A DNA stretch of 64,000 nucleotides from Lithospermum erythrorhizon (taxonomy: Eukaryota; Streptophyta; Magnoliopsida; Boraginales; Boraginaceae): NCBI GenBank assembly GCA_019722365.1, contig JADFUC010000649.1, positions 62,001-126,000 of the forward strand, in the 5' to 3' direction. Within the stretch, counting starts at the first letter, position 1. Each line of letters begins with the position of its first letter. Below the pieces are notes generated by a model. The model saw only the letters and a list, made by a program, of their open reading frames with translations, had not been told where the DNA came from and did not search any database. Shown one piece after another: positions 12,400-24,565 of this stretch. The position numbers and the translations under genes were made by a program.

Positions 12400-12942
12400 G
12401 GCAAACGATAATACCATTTATAACGGGACGGGTCCGGGGACCGGGCCCACGAGGTCGGACTCATCGGGTTAAACGGGCGACTCAGAGAAAACCACCGAAT
12501 AAATGGATCAGCCACACGGATTTATCTGTACGGCCTGGGCAACGGGCCGGTTTTCTACCCAGCTCGTTCATGGAGAAGGGAGTCGTTAGTGGATAACGGT
12601 CTAATCGAGCTCAATTAAGAAGGCATTCAAGACCTTAATTACTCGACCTCTTAATGAGCCGCAATCCATTATCATCCGATAATAATGGAGTCATCAAGGC
12701 TCGGCCAAGTAACGGTCCGAGAATTTATAAAAGGTAAACATTGAAGACAAATCAGAAGCTTCACTTCGATACCCAAAAATTCCACTTACAAAATCTAAAC
12801 TCTCCCTGCCTTTTACTAACTCGACGGTTTGATTGCTTACCTTGAACCGCCTTTTGTTTTGTGCTTTCCATTTGGATCGCCAGATCGGTTCCCATCGGAG
12901 ACTTGTCATCCGGTCCACTACCAAAACCGGACCAAGTCATCA
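12400..12942 (+). repeat. 3' LTR of the gypsy element
   Basis: Collinear partner of 1575-2132 with the same TATA-like TATAAAAGG (12726-12734) and the same end (GTCATCA). The two copies differ by frequent substitutions and small indels, which points to an old insertion. A clear target-site duplication was not found, possibly because the 5' boundary is uncertain. Confidence 0.8.
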
Positions 12943-13164
12943 GAGACCTTACTAATTTGAATCGAACTCGAATCCTAATTTGATATTCGTTTTAATTCAA
13001 TCCAAATCAAATGATACATAAATAATTCTATTTAATATATTCGTAACAATTTTTGACATTTGTATTTGAAATTCGGTTAGTATTATATATTTCGTACATG
13101 ATTCGAAATCGGTTAAATAGTTGGTAGTCGTATTCGTATTAGATATTCACCATTCGATATTAGG
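12943..13164. other. AT-rich flank
   Basis: Simple TCGAAT/AATTCAAT-type DNA without coding potential. It resembles the flank left of the 5' LTR. Confidence 0.5.
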
Positions 13165-13575
13165 AAAATGGCACAGGGCATCACTCACGTTTCATTTATT
13201 TATCATTTCGATCACCTATAGTCAGTATCGACCCATTTCAATCACTGAAGTATAGAAAATCACTCGACTACTTCCGTCAATTTTGTCCACTAAAATGTAA
13301 TTTCTGTCAAATGGACTCAAAACTGGGAGGGGTATTTTTTGTCCGTGCACCAAATTACACCCCTATTTATTCCAAAACTTATTTATTGCCCCACAAAACA
13401 CATAAATCTTCTTTACAGCCCTTACCTACAATTTTCCACCCTCAAATCTAGTCCAAGTGGAACAAGATATTCTACAAGTTAACCTCACAACTCACAAGCC
13501 ACCTACACGTACTTCTAGTCCCAGTGGAACAACTGTAAAAACAAAAACGTAGCTCTATAAGAATGAGGTAATGTA

Positions 13576-13722
13576 ACAATATAAAATTACAACTAATCTA
13601 CAATAATAAATTGTTGTTCTAAAATATTCATTTTTAATGATGCAAAATTAACATTATAATCCCTCCGTTACTCCGTAATAACAAACAATATAAAATTACA
13701 ACTAATTCACAACAATAAATCA
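13576..13722. repeat. Direct duplication, ~110 bp period
   Basis: ACAATATAAAATTACAACTA occurs at about 13576 and again at about 13686, each followed by AT-C-ACAA-AATAAAT. Non-coding AT-rich DNA. Confidence 0.65.
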
Positions 13723-14424
13723 TAGTTTTAAAATCAAACCAGAATTACAAAAACTATATGAATCAATCACTAATTAAAATAATAAATCCAAAACAAGCAT
13801 TAATTAAGTAGATATAATTATATCAGCACAACTTAAATGTTGAAAACCATAGAGAATAATTTAAACAATTAATTTGAAATTTCAAGCAATCATTAAAAAT
13901 TAGAGAACATTAATTTGAAATAATTCAAGGAACTACAAATCTGCATAAACAATTCTTAATTCTTAATACTCAGACACAAATATTAATCGAATCATATAAA
14001 TAAATCTGCATAAATAATTGTTAAAGTGTTGCAAAACAACTAGTTCCTCAGAATATTGAGGGACAATTTTAATTTCATTAAGAAATTTCATGAAAACAAT
14101 TGGAAATTAAATGAAAAAAATTGATCTACAATAAAATCGGAAAGGGTTGGCCACTTGGAAGCTTTTGTCGAGACTATTGGAACTAAGAAGTCGATCTCTA
14201 TGATGACCAACAAATCCCAAATAACTTATCGATTTTTTTGATATTCTAATTTTCATGTCAATTAAAAGTGAGTAAAAATAAATGATATCTTACATATATA
14301 TCCTAATAATGAATCAAATAATAATTTAATAAATATATTGATATTATAAGCTTTTATTACATATATATTAAATAGAGACTTAAAAGAAAAAACTAATCAA
14401 ATATTACATTGAAATTACTAGGAT

Positions 14425-14750
14425 AACAAATTATCGTACTACTACATTAGTTGTATAGTAAATTACTCGTATAGTAAATTAATATACGGATATGATATTA
14501 TTCTACTACTACATTATTCTTAAGTCTTAACGTTACTCATACAATAGATTACTTGTATAGTAAATTCTTGTACTAACACATTACTCGTATAATAAATTAT
14601 TATACTACTACATTACTCTTGTAGGAAATTATTGTACTATTACATTACTCTTATAATAGATTATTATACTACTACATTACTTGTGTAATAAATTATTGTA
14701 CTACTACTCGTAAAGTGATCTATTGTACTACTACATTAGTAGAAAGCACT
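14425..14750. repeat. 32-bp tandem repeat (minisatellite)
   Basis: A run of units of the form ACATTACTCGTATAATAAAT plus TATTATACTACT. The central four units are exactly 32 bases each, with substitutions. Outer units are more diverged and some carry indels. No ORF. Confidence 0.85.
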
Positions 14751-15182
14751 AATGTTTAATAAACAACATTCATATTTACATTATTATTTTTATTATTATC
14801 TTCTATTGAATTAATTATATGATATTAATTAAATACGAACAATAATACTACTACTATTACTATTATTATATTATCATGTACTTTCTCTGTTCTCTTTAAG
14901 TTGTCTTTGTAGTCATTTACATATAGATTAAGAGAAATAAAGAGTAGTCAAGAAGTACATTCAAAATATAAAATGTCAATTAATTGAAATTATATAATTG
15001 GTTGGTTGATAATTTAATAACAAAAAATAGTAAAAAAAAAATACATTGAAAATGTAAAAATATAATTTTATATGCTAGAAGAACAAGTATTTTAAATAAA
15101 AAATTAAGAGGCTAGAAAAACCAAGTAAAAACGGACAGTGTGCTTATAATGTTTTGGTTATTAAATACTACATGGTTTCCTA

Positions 15183-15370
15183 TTTGGTGGCATTACTCAA
15201 GTTTGATTTATTTACCATTCAAACTACTCATAGTCATTTTTTACGCAAATCGACAACTCAAGTAGTCGAGTGAGTTATTTTGTGAACTTAAGTAATTGAT
15301 TTGGATCGAACGTAACTATGAGTGATCAAAATAATAAAAAAATATAAAACTTGAGTGATGTCCAAAACCA
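15183..15370. mobile_element. Foldback MITE
   Basis: The left arm (GGCATTACTCAAGTTTGATT, from 15189) and the reversed right arm (GGACATCACTCAAGTTTTAT, from 15363) pair over about 80 bases. ACTCATAGT and CTCAAGT/CTTAAGT blocks sit at matching positions, so almost the whole 188 bp is an imperfect palindrome. No protein is encoded, as expected for a non-autonomous MITE. Confidence 0.7.
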
Positions 15371-15512
15371 TTTGTTACTTCTATTTAATTATATTGAATA
15401 AGCATATATGATAATTCAATAACTAATATTAGTTGTATTCAGTTGTATTAGTTAACAAGCATTATTAATGCAAAATAACTTGATCAATAACTATATAGAT
15501 TAGAAAAATATT

Positions 15513-15745
15513 TTACTCCCTTCAATCTATTTTAATTGTCGTTTGACTTTTTGAAAATTTAATTTTGACCATCAATTACTATTTATTCCTTAGTAAGAAA
15601 ATATAAAATTTATAACTTATTTGAATTAAATGCTTTAAAACTCTTTCGTAATAATAATTTTTTTTAGCAGTATAGTTAAAGTAATTAAAAATTAAAAATT
15701 TGCTCTTGATAATAAGAAAAGTCGATTAAAATGAGTTGAAAATTG
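15513..15745. mobile_element. Stowaway-like MITE, diverged
   Basis: The left end TACTCCCTTCAATCTATTTT and the reversed right end (CAACTCATTTTAATCGACTT, from about 15741) are inverted copies. The CTCCCT start is that of Stowaway-type MITEs. 233 bp, AT-rich, no ORF. Confidence 0.6.
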
Positions 15746-15886
15746 CTATTAAAAAGATGTAATTAAATCTAATTACAAAGATGCTTAGAGTCTTAGGCCT
15801 GGTAAGTAAACTAATTATAATGACAGCTGAAGCCGAAGTATGAGTGATTTGCCATTTAAAAATAGAGTTGAGTGATTGAGTCTATA

Positions 15887-17602
15887 ACGTTAAAAGCAAC
15901 AAATCGAATGAGGAGAGGGCGGAAAAGGAGCAAAAAGATAGGTCGATCCAACACATCTTATCTCCCTCACATTCACTTGAATAACTTCACTGTAATAACT
16001 TGAATTTATTTATTTTTCCTTTGGATTTTCTGTTTTGATTCGCTCAAATAAGGTTTTCAAAAAAACACATTGGAAGGATGTGAATTATTTATTTGTGTGT
16101 TCTTTATTTTTCCAACTTGCAAGTAGTATATATGAAGGTTGGATTATTGGTCTGAAAATAACTTTGTAGTAGAGCTTCAAATTTTTTTCATTGTACTTTT
16201 CGTACCTTGGATAAATTTTGTTATTTTTATAGTAGATCTATAAATTACTCTTTGATGATTACTTGGTTCAAACCCTTACTATTGTGGAAGTGTCTATTTG
16301 ACCAATTTTTTTCAAGATGGACAATCGATAATAAACTTGCATGCAACATTGGTAACTGGAAACCCAAAGAAGCTGGAGGAAGTGAGCTATTCTCGGCAAC
16401 TCTATTCCTTTTCAATCTCTTCAACTAGACCTGCCGGAATTTCAATCTCTATATTTTCAAGTTAGCCAGACTCCAATTTTTACGAGTGAACTCATTGAGT
16501 ATAAGATTACGATTCTAAATAATCTGTTTATATATTGAAGACTTCAATTACACTCAATGTTGTTATTTTTAATGCAATTTTCTTAATGTGAAGTATTTTG
16601 TATTTTGTTTTTGTTTTTGTTTTTGACAGGAATGTGGTCATTTCATTATTGACATTAAAGTGAAAAATTGAAGGATAAATTGATGAGAAGAAAGCATGTT
16701 CTAGTTCTGCAGGAGCATTTGTTCCTAACGAGCTTATATTCGCGTTGGAAAGAAAAATTTTAGCTGATGAATAGTGCGCGTGAATAGTGACTTCGGGAGT
16801 TATGTCGGGACCTTTCAACTCCCGACCTCGGGCAACTTTGGAGGCAGAGAAGATCGGGATTTGATCGGGTGATGCCAAGTCCCGACCAAAGTCCCCAATG
16901 GAAAGATTTTCAATTTAAAAAAGAAATGAGATCTTTAACCGCTTATATATGTATATTTCTTACATGATTAAATGTGTTCATTGTGTATGAGGTCTCACAG
17001 AGAACACGGGAGTGAGGTAATAAACACTAGCATGTGAGAGTGTGAATCACCCGACAACCTTGTAGGTAGATTTATTTTAATATTATGAGAGTTGCTCATA
17101 GTGCTGGTGAGGTTGAAAAAGAGTCATGAGAATTGAGAGATCATATGAGAGAGTTCTGAGTTTCGAGTGAGAAAAAATCGATGAGTTCATGAATGTAGAG
17201 ATCTTGAGTCACATAATAATCTTTAAGTTTAATGAGTGGATCTGTGTTTGGATGTACCTTTCATGTTGAGGGGAACGGTAAAAATCCTTGTGTTGTTGAT
17301 GCTATTTATCTTTTACGCGTGTGTTGTCATATCTGGGCAAAACTGTATTATATTTGTGATCATCAATCTTAAATTATAACTTGGTATGGGATTGTATGTA
17401 GAAGGTTCTGAGGCAAGTTCCCTGCGGTGAATTCGCGTCCGGATCACGCTTGCTTAACAATTCATTACAAAAATGCTTTAAAAAAAAATCAAAGCTATCA
17501 TTTGTTCATCAAATGAAATCCATGTAATTTCTCGGTGCTGAAGCTATAATTTTGTTATCGACAATGAAGTACAAGTTATTGCTTGAAGTGGTAAGTTAAA
17601 TC
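15887..17602. other. Unassigned AT-rich region
   Basis: No recognised gene. A minus-strand open frame of 116 codons (16528-16878) has no recognisable domain. Near 16790-16890 the words GTCGGGA and TCCCGAC recur in both orientations and could form hairpins. 16960-17460 has the feel of a retroelement LTR or leader, but no partner copy is present here. Confidence 0.4.
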
Positions 17603-17636
<34 letters not shown>

Positions 17637-17644
17637 ATATATAT
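17603..17644. repeat. (TA)n microsatellite
   Basis: About 40 bases of alternating TA with one interruption. Confidence 0.95.
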
Positions 17645-17749
17645 TTCTTCAATATAATCTTTTTTACTTTATACATTATTTATCCACTATTTGATTTTAA
17701 TTTGTACACAATTACTAATTCATGGTTTTGGATTGTTGTTGTCAGATCT

Positions 17750-18660
17750 AAACTTATGTACTAGCTTGATTAGCATTTTGGTAGTATGATTGATAGCATT
17801 GACAAAAATATCCTATTTTTTCAACAACTTAATATAATGCCGGTTTAAAGTATTCGGATACAGCGACCATAGAGTGTGACAAATAGTGTGCAACTGACCT
17901 TAAAGTTTTTAGCAAGGGTTTCCAATCAATTTTGGAAATATTTTTGCAACAACTTAGCAACGTGTTGATAACAACAAATGTTTGAAAATGGCCATAAAAT
18001 AACAACGATTTAGCGAGTTGAAATAAGACCGTGACTTGGCCATGAATTATGTGAGTTCTTATTGTCATAGGCAGCGAGTTGACAACAAAACAACCTTGAA
18101 TTAATCATCTGTAGACATTTGACGGTTTAAGCGGCTTTGACGATCAGTCAAACTTTTCGGCGTCATTGTAGAAAGGGTGAAGTTTGTAACATTGATGTTC
18201 CTCTTCTTTAGTGACGGTGATACAGGCTGATTCCGTTACTAAATTATTTATCAAAAGGCGTTTGCAACAATCTCATGGGGTTTTGCCCGCACATAGCACT
18301 AGTAGTGCTTGAAAAAATGTTTTCACATTTAAAAAGATAACTAGGCTGCAAGATTCGAAACCATGAACTAGTGTTAATTATCTACCAGCAATGGATAATA
18401 AATTTGTCAAATGTTTTTAAATTATAATTTAATCAATTTGGTCATAAAGTAGGATCAAAATTGCATTTTTGTCGCCAAACAGGATTCGGTGTTGGGATTT
18501 AGTGGCACTAGTAGGCTACGTAGGTGCGGTTTGGTCCCAAGTCGGTCTACAAAAATTATGGAAATACAATTTTTCATGATAGTAGGGGACCAAACACCCA
18601 CATAGCAACAAGACTAAATCAAGCAGGTATTAGGAATCAGAAACAAAAGTGTATTGGGAC
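17750..18660. other. Repeat-like DNA, possible CACTA remnant
   Basis: Short related words (GCGACCATAGAGTGTGACAA, GCAACAACTTAGCAACG, GACGGTTTAAGCGGC) recur in a subterminal-repeat style seen in CACTA transposons. No CACTA terminus frames this block; TTCTTGTAGTG, the reverse of CACTACAAGAA, occurs only further on, at 19687-19697. No transposase is present. This is a weak assignment. Confidence 0.25.
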
Positions 18661-18901
18661 TGAAGTCAATTAAGCTACTCAAATGTTTATATATAAGATC
18701 TTTGATGGTTAAATGAACTACTTTAACACCTCATTACCTTTGACAATTAATATCAAAAATAAACTTGTCAATCTTTTAGTTATGGAGAGAGTAAAATTTA
18801 GCAAAACAATCGTGTGATTATTATTTGTGTATGTTTGTATGTGTTGGAAAATAAATGATAATTAATATTTGAACAAATTTTGATTCTTTTCACTTATTTA
18901 A

Positions 18902-20624
18902 TGCAAAGAAGAATTTTATTATTATTATAGAGAACAAAATAAAATTCACTTATGAAAAATTTCTCATTAATAGGTTTATCAAATTGAGGAGAATCCTTTA
19001 TTACATATGGATCCTAGCGTTCTTGACGATTTGGGAGATATGCGACTAGCGACGATTTGGCTGGATGACTTTGGTATGAACTCGGCTTGATTTGAGTTTG
19101 ATTTAGAAAGCAACGACTTAGTTTGATTTGGATAGAAGCTACATGTCGGGAAATTTGGATATGTGTCTTTAGTCTTCATGGACTTGAGAATGCGGACTTG
19201 GATATGGTCTGGCAGGGCACCCCAGTAAAACGTATTCCATTGTTGGTTGTATGGACTTGATGCTGGAGTGCTTGGACTTGATCTCACATGTCGGACTAGA
19301 TGGACTACTTTACTTGGCGTGTGCAGGTGTGAGTTTCATCTTTTTGTGGTGGAACTTAGGTATATATTAAATGGACTTAGTAGATTGATATGCTACGTGT
19401 CTTTGGTGGGACTTGATTTGATAGAACTCGGTTTGTATGTTGTGTGGAGTGACGGCAAGCAAGTTGTTGAAGCAATGTCGCTTAACGTACTACAATGACA
19501 TAGCGTGTTGTTGTAGAGAAATGGGATTTGGTGAGATTTGACTAAATTTGTTTTAGGCGTGCTTGATAGCAGCCTTACGAACATCTTATCTTGGCTGGCA
19601 ACATTCTTTGTAGTGATGAGGACTTGATTTAAGGCTGAAGAATCATGCGGCTTCTAGCTTGCACTACAGCGACTGCCATGACTTAATTCTTGTAGTGACA
19701 GTATGAAGGTGGATTATTCGGCTTTAGTTGATGATCTTGATATTTCGAGACAAGAGACATGCTTGACGTGTTTCTGTCACGAAATTCATTTATAGGAATT
19801 TGAATGTTTCGGTGTGTTCAGTGTTTATGCAAGATTTACTTATAGATAATGGGGGCTATTTGACTTATTCTAGGGTATTGACGTTCTTGAGAAAATATGT
19901 GTTAGATTCTCGGCCAATTTTTCTTGCTTGAGCAATTCTTTGCATTGTTAATGAGTCACTTTTAAAGCACTGTTTAGGCTGTCAGGAGTCTTTTCTAATA
20001 ACCATCAAAGTGGTGTTTACTGTTGGTGGTTTAAAATATTTAACTCGGATAATTTGAGGATGCCGTCCACATCTGTTTTCTCGGGTGTTTTCGAGGTGAT
20101 TTTTTGGAATTTTTCTTCATGAATATTTAAAGAGGAGTTATGTAGGCCTCCGGGCTTGAATCTTGCCGATTGGTTGGTTTTTGTTCAGTGGATCGTGATC
20201 TTGCTTTGTTGGGTGAAGCCAGTCGAACCATCGGAGATTTGGCTTGTCCTCGGGCAAGAAAAGTGTCTATTTTGATGTAAATGGGATCTTTTAGGTGAAC
20301 CTATGTTAGGACCTTGTGGAGCCTTTATTTTGAATCATAACTTTTGGGTGTTTATTTTGAGCAGAAACTTCGAGCTTTCAATTTTAGGCCCTATTACTTG
20401 GGGTTATATTGTAATAAAATTAGAGTTTTTAGCCTTGAACCCTAGATTTAATACTCTACATTTAATTTGGGGCTATTTTCTCATAGTATACTTGTTAGAT
20501 ACGAGGGTTTTTATATTAAATTTTTGGGTTCGATCGAGCCAGAAGCGTCTGCACGGTGACTCGATTTTTAATTAATTTGATTAATTAAAATTTTGTCAAT
20601 TTAATTAATTTTAATAAATTTTCA
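18902..20624 (+). repeat. R1 copy of dispersed LTR-like repeat
   Basis: It begins TGCAAAGAAGAATTTTATTA and ends TTTAATAAATTTTCA, collinear with R3 (58385-60202) over its whole length and with R2 over most of it. Shared landmarks are a GGACTTGATTTG-rich first half, TTGTGGAGCCTTTATTTTGA (CTTTTGGAGCCTT in R2/R3), AACCCTAGATTTAAT, CGAGGGTTT and a terminal CGATTTTTAATTAATTTGAT. The TG...CA termini and length fit a retroelement LTR. GGTGCCCAC, soon after the end, may be part of a primer-binding site. Confidence 0.7.
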
Positions 20625-23338
20625 CTTGTCTGGTGCCCACAGGCAGGGTACATGCATTAGCGGGTGTCGGTGTCTAGTGTTGTTAAAATGTTGTACATGT
20701 TGGTATCTAAAGGGTTTTTCTTCAGTGTCTTTCCGGCGATTGACATCATTCTCTTGTTTGACTTATTGGATGATAGTTGTGTGTTTGACACTTACTTTGA
20801 TGGAAATTTAGTATCTTTGTCGGTTAGCTGCTACTCCTACCGGGAGGTCGAGTTTGTGATTAATGTTTTAGGACTTCTTGTGAAATTTAAGGCTAACGGT
20901 CCTGGGTCATCATCCATGTGCTTGAGACTTGGAAGGATAATAGCAAGGTTTGTTGTGATACTTTTTATACATGACCCACAGTCAACTCTTGTTGACTTAT
21001 AGGAATGTTGACTTATTTCGAGGATTTGTGAGCATATTTTAGCAATAATGATCCTTGAAATTAAACGCTTGATGCGAGCTTGACTTAATGAAACTTAATT
21101 ATATTGGATTTAATGCCAAGCTGTGTTGGGATCATTTAATTCTCGGTTATTTGAGGTAAATCATTATTTAATGTTAACATGATGTATTCTGTCGAGGCCA
21201 TTTAGTTCTCCATTTTATTAAGAATTAAATAATTTTTGGGTTTAATGTCGACATGATTTATTAAATGTAGACCCAGCAATTCTCCGTTTATTAGAAATTA
21301 AATAATTTTGGGTTTAATGTTAACATGATTTATCATTTAAGACCAGCAAATTCTCAGTTATTAAGAAGGTAATAAAATTTTAAGTTCAAATTTTAAACAT
21401 GATTTATTACATGTTAACACCCTTTTTAATTCTGATCATAGAGAATGTAATAGGAATTAATTTATTTAGAGTTTAGTATTGACATGAATTTGCTCCTTCG
21501 AACCCGTTTAATTCTCAATTTGTTAGAGAATTAATTTTTTTAGAATGTGTACTTCTAGTGCTTTTTATATTGATCCGATTCCTTGATTTAATGGAATCAA
21601 TATTTATAATTTTTAACATGAATTTATTACAGGTTGGATATTTTAAGATAATTAACCTTAATCGTGTGGATTTTAATCATCTTAATCTAATCCCATTTTG
21701 AATTTTAGGACCAATTTTTGGGTGCTATTTAATTTAATAAATCTAAATCATCATAGGATATTTTTTTCATTAATGAAAATTTTAATCATCCACCAGCGTG
21801 TATGGGAATTTTCGAGCAAGGCCTATGTTGGAGTAGTTCGTTTTATTTTGTCTTTATAATGGCTCGCTTATCCAACAAGATAAAGAATGTAGTGGAGAAA
21901 CTTTGGGCGGTCTTTATAAATTATATAAGCATGAGGAAGGAAGAAACGTCGTCAACTTTCTGCTTGCTCCCTTACAGGCCAGAATCGAGGTAGGGTCTGC
22001 CACTCTCTATTTTGTTTTGTTTGATTTTTTCCTTACTTATTGCATCGTCATGTGATTATATGAACATTAATGCTCCACTTTTATAATTTGCAAGCTTTCA
22101 AGTTGGATAGAGAATTTATAAAGTTTGCACACTTTTTAAGATACACTCGGGAATTTGTTTTGCGTAAGATAACACCTTTGATTTCTTATGCATTGATTTC
22201 TGACTTTAACATATTCTTTTGATGATTATTTGTCCTTTGACTTAGACTATATGCTTTAAGTACAAATTAAGAAAAGAAGTTTGATATACATATATGTAAT
22301 TCATGAATGCAGCAATGTAAGATTAGATTTTCAATTGGGATTTGGATATGCTTTGTGTTTGAACATGTTTGTTTATGCTATTTAGATGCCTTGCATATTC
22401 TCGCTAAGTTTCGAATGGTATAACTATTTTTAGAATTTCATGATTTTGTTAAATGAAATTTCTAGCCCTCGAAGAAAACTACTTCTAACTAGCCGTTATA
22501 AGTCCGTTTTTAGGCCCGTCTTATATATTTAAATATAGCGAAGAGGCAGTTATTTGATATATTGGTACCTCCCGAGCTATTTAAGAACTTGAGTTATAGG
22601 CGTTTAAAATTCTTTGGGAATTTACACTTTTTGCTTTTGTAACTAGCATTTTATTTCTCCACACTCGGACTTCAATTTGATGAAACTTTCTCACAGATTG
22701 AATTCATGAGTGTACTGGGTAAGTTTTTTGTAATTTTTCGGGCAATTGAGGTTGGTTGTCCAACCCCGTGAGCATATTATGTTATGCGAGTATGTTTTGC
22801 TTTGGTGTTGTATTCTTAGGATGGGATGACCTTAAGCATATAACATAGGCGTTTAGGACTTTGATGCATCCACTACTTATTATTTAGATCGAGCTTGATG
22901 GGGGCTTGATTACTTTCTTTGTTTATCCTTGGCTTTGTGGACTTTCAGTAGTGAGGTAGTTAGTGAATATAATTCTTCTACTACTATCATTATGCTAGGA
23001 TTTGCCTTGAGTCGTAGTTGGGATAGGTTAGCCAATATACATACATATTAGAATTAGGCATGCATTGGTCAGTGACCTTGGGCCAGTGACATTTAGTTAG
23101 GGGGGCGTCCTCTTCCTTTCTGCGATCCAACTTGCTCATGGAATCACTTTATTTATGTTTTTACGTCCTTGTATTCCTTGGTTTGCGGGACGTTGGCAAA
23201 TAAAGGGGCGTCCACGCGTATTGTGCCTTAGAGTTGGGGCTGCTTTTTCTTTGTGAGTGGAGCATGCGTTTGAAGGACGTCCGTCTCCTTAAATTACTAC
23301 TGCTATGATGTTGATCTTTACTCGTTGAATGAGGTGAG
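20625..23338. other. Non-coding DNA inside the R1-R2 unit
   Basis: No domain is recognised in any frame. Open frames at 20303-20575 and 20664-21002 show no known motif. A tandem array lies at 21140-21560. Confidence 0.5.
21140..21560. repeat. Tandem repeat, ~75-80 bp units
   Basis: Five to six diverged units carry TTTAATTCTC-GTTATT, an AATTAAATAATTT block, GGGTTTAATGT and AACATGATTTATTA. The middle units (about 21205-21350) are the most alike; the outer ones decay towards both ends. Confidence 0.75.
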
Positions 23339-24199
23339 TGTTCTCGAATCAAAGTATTTTGATTTCTATAATTATGCCCGTTCAAACAATTATTGTAACA
23401 ATTCATTTACTAGTTTAAGTTAAATAGGAATTCTCAAGAAACTAAGGTAGTGTTCAAATAGTAATTGTTAATTACTAAATTGAAACTCACAGTTATGTGA
23501 TTGTTAGATCTAAACGATATAAGAATTATAATGGTCAATGATATTGATATCACATTATGTATAAGTAGTCCAAAAGATACCTTTATCTGATAGCGTTGAG
23601 TTATATTTCATGTATGGAATTAAATCACGATTGCTAAATTAAGGAGTTGATTGAAATCAACGAGACGCAATCGGCGTCGATAAATGTAAATACTAATTGG
23701 ATAAAACGTTGATTGAAGGTTTAACAAGAGAAACTCATTAGTAACTTGTTAAGTTACTTGCGACTAAATAAGTTTAGTTGCTGGCTTGCCAGAGTCAAGC
23801 CCAGTTAACGAGTCGAGCTATTCGAAGAAATAAGGCCAGGGGTATTTAAAGGAAAGAATGAGATAAAAAAACGTCAGTTTCGTTTCATCCTTTAATACCG
23901 CCCGCCCTCATGCCGAGTTTTTGGGCGAGTTTTCATCAATAACAGTTACAAGCAAGTCAGTCGGTGAGACTCTTGGTGTGGACTAGCTGGAGGCATCACG
24001 TTTAAGTGCTAAAAGGCCGAAGAGGACTGGAGTAAGGAAGGTTTGATTATCCAGCTGCCTGACTTCTATGGATTTTACTATTTATTAAATACGTAATTTA
24101 TATTTGTGTGAATATGTCGTTTTGTTTATACACTTATTTGTTTTACAGTTTAACGATTGTTATATATTTTATTATGAACAAGTTTAAATAATTCTAACC
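23339..24199 (+). repeat. Cop-II copia LTR, forward
   Basis: It starts TGTTCTCGAATCAAAGTATT and runs collinear with the reverse LTR ending at 43577. Shared blocks are AATTATGCCC/AATTATGCTT, AATTCATTTACTAG, TTATATTTCATG with AATGAAATTAAA, TTGATTG-AATCAACGA and TTGGTGTGGACTAGCTG. A TATA-like TATTTAAAGG lies at 23852-23861. It ends near ATTCTAACCA. No copia coding region follows, so it is a solo or truncated LTR. Confidence 0.75.
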
Positions 24200-24466
24200 A
24201 GTGTCCCATAGACTACATAAGATCCACGAGTCGTCTTTCGCTCCTGGAGCATAAATTATGCGTCAGCGTATCTCTGCCGTATCCCTTGATTTGATTTATA
24301 CGCCTTTATACTTTTGATGTTGGTTGAAGTCAATTTGACGTTGTTTCTTGCAGTTAGCCTCGGCGTGATGCCAGGGAGAAAAGTTTCTTTGATAGGTTAT
24401 GGCTGGAGCACAGGATAGTTTAGACTCGTATCGAAGTTTGTTAGGTGTTTTAATATATTGGTATTT

Positions 24467-24565
24467 AGGCACCTTATGCTCTTTACCAGGGGAGTTGTGA
24501 GCCTTTTATACTCTTTACCGGGAAGACTTTGTTAGGCACTTTATGCTCTTTGATGAGTTGGGATC
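24467..24565. repeat. 33-34 bp tandem repeat, three units
   Basis: AGGCACCTTATGCTCTTTAC recurs with variations at 24467, 24499 and 24533. Confidence 0.8.

Larger units (their letters stand above)
1575..12942 (+). mobile_element. Decayed Ty3/gypsy LTR retrotransposon, Tat/Retand type
   Basis: The element is bounded by two related LTRs in the same orientation (about 1575-2132 and 12400-12942). Between them, remnants run in the order gag, protease, reverse transcriptase, RNase H, integrase on the plus strand, which is the Ty3/gypsy order. Recognised motifs include YVDDM of reverse transcriptase, NNETEY-like RNase H sequence, VDYFTK of integrase and a terminal HLRKYYV. This combination is typical of the plant Tat lineage. 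All genes are broken by stops and frameshifts. The body is clearly richer in G+C than the flanks. It is interrupted by a copia LTR and by a hAT-like fragment, so it is older than both. The ~11.4 kb span includes those insertions. Confidence 0.88.
13165..15886. mobile_element. Candidate DNA transposon with weak terminal repeats
   Basis: The left edge (13179-13225, GCATCACTCACGTTTCATTTA) pairs imperfectly with the right edge read in reverse (15886-15838, AATCACTCAACTCTATTTTT). Both resemble the arms of the foldback MITE at 15183-15370. No transposase frame is visible in the 2.7 kb between, which is AT-rich and holds tandem repeats and two MITEs. The edges may instead be two independent decayed MITEs. 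Confidence 0.3.

Noticed and set aside
16528..16878. Minus-strand 116-codon open frame as a gene
   Set aside because: No recognisable domain, no conserved-looking composition, and the plus strand shows inverted GTCGGGA/TCCCGAC words that explain the GC-richer patch as repeat DNA.
19687..19697. CACTA transposon terminus (TTCTTGTAGTG, reverse of CACTACAAGAA)
   Set aside because: It lies inside R1 and the R2 copy has a related TTCTTGTAGTG near 25663, so it belongs to the R1/R2 repeat rather than marking a transposon end.
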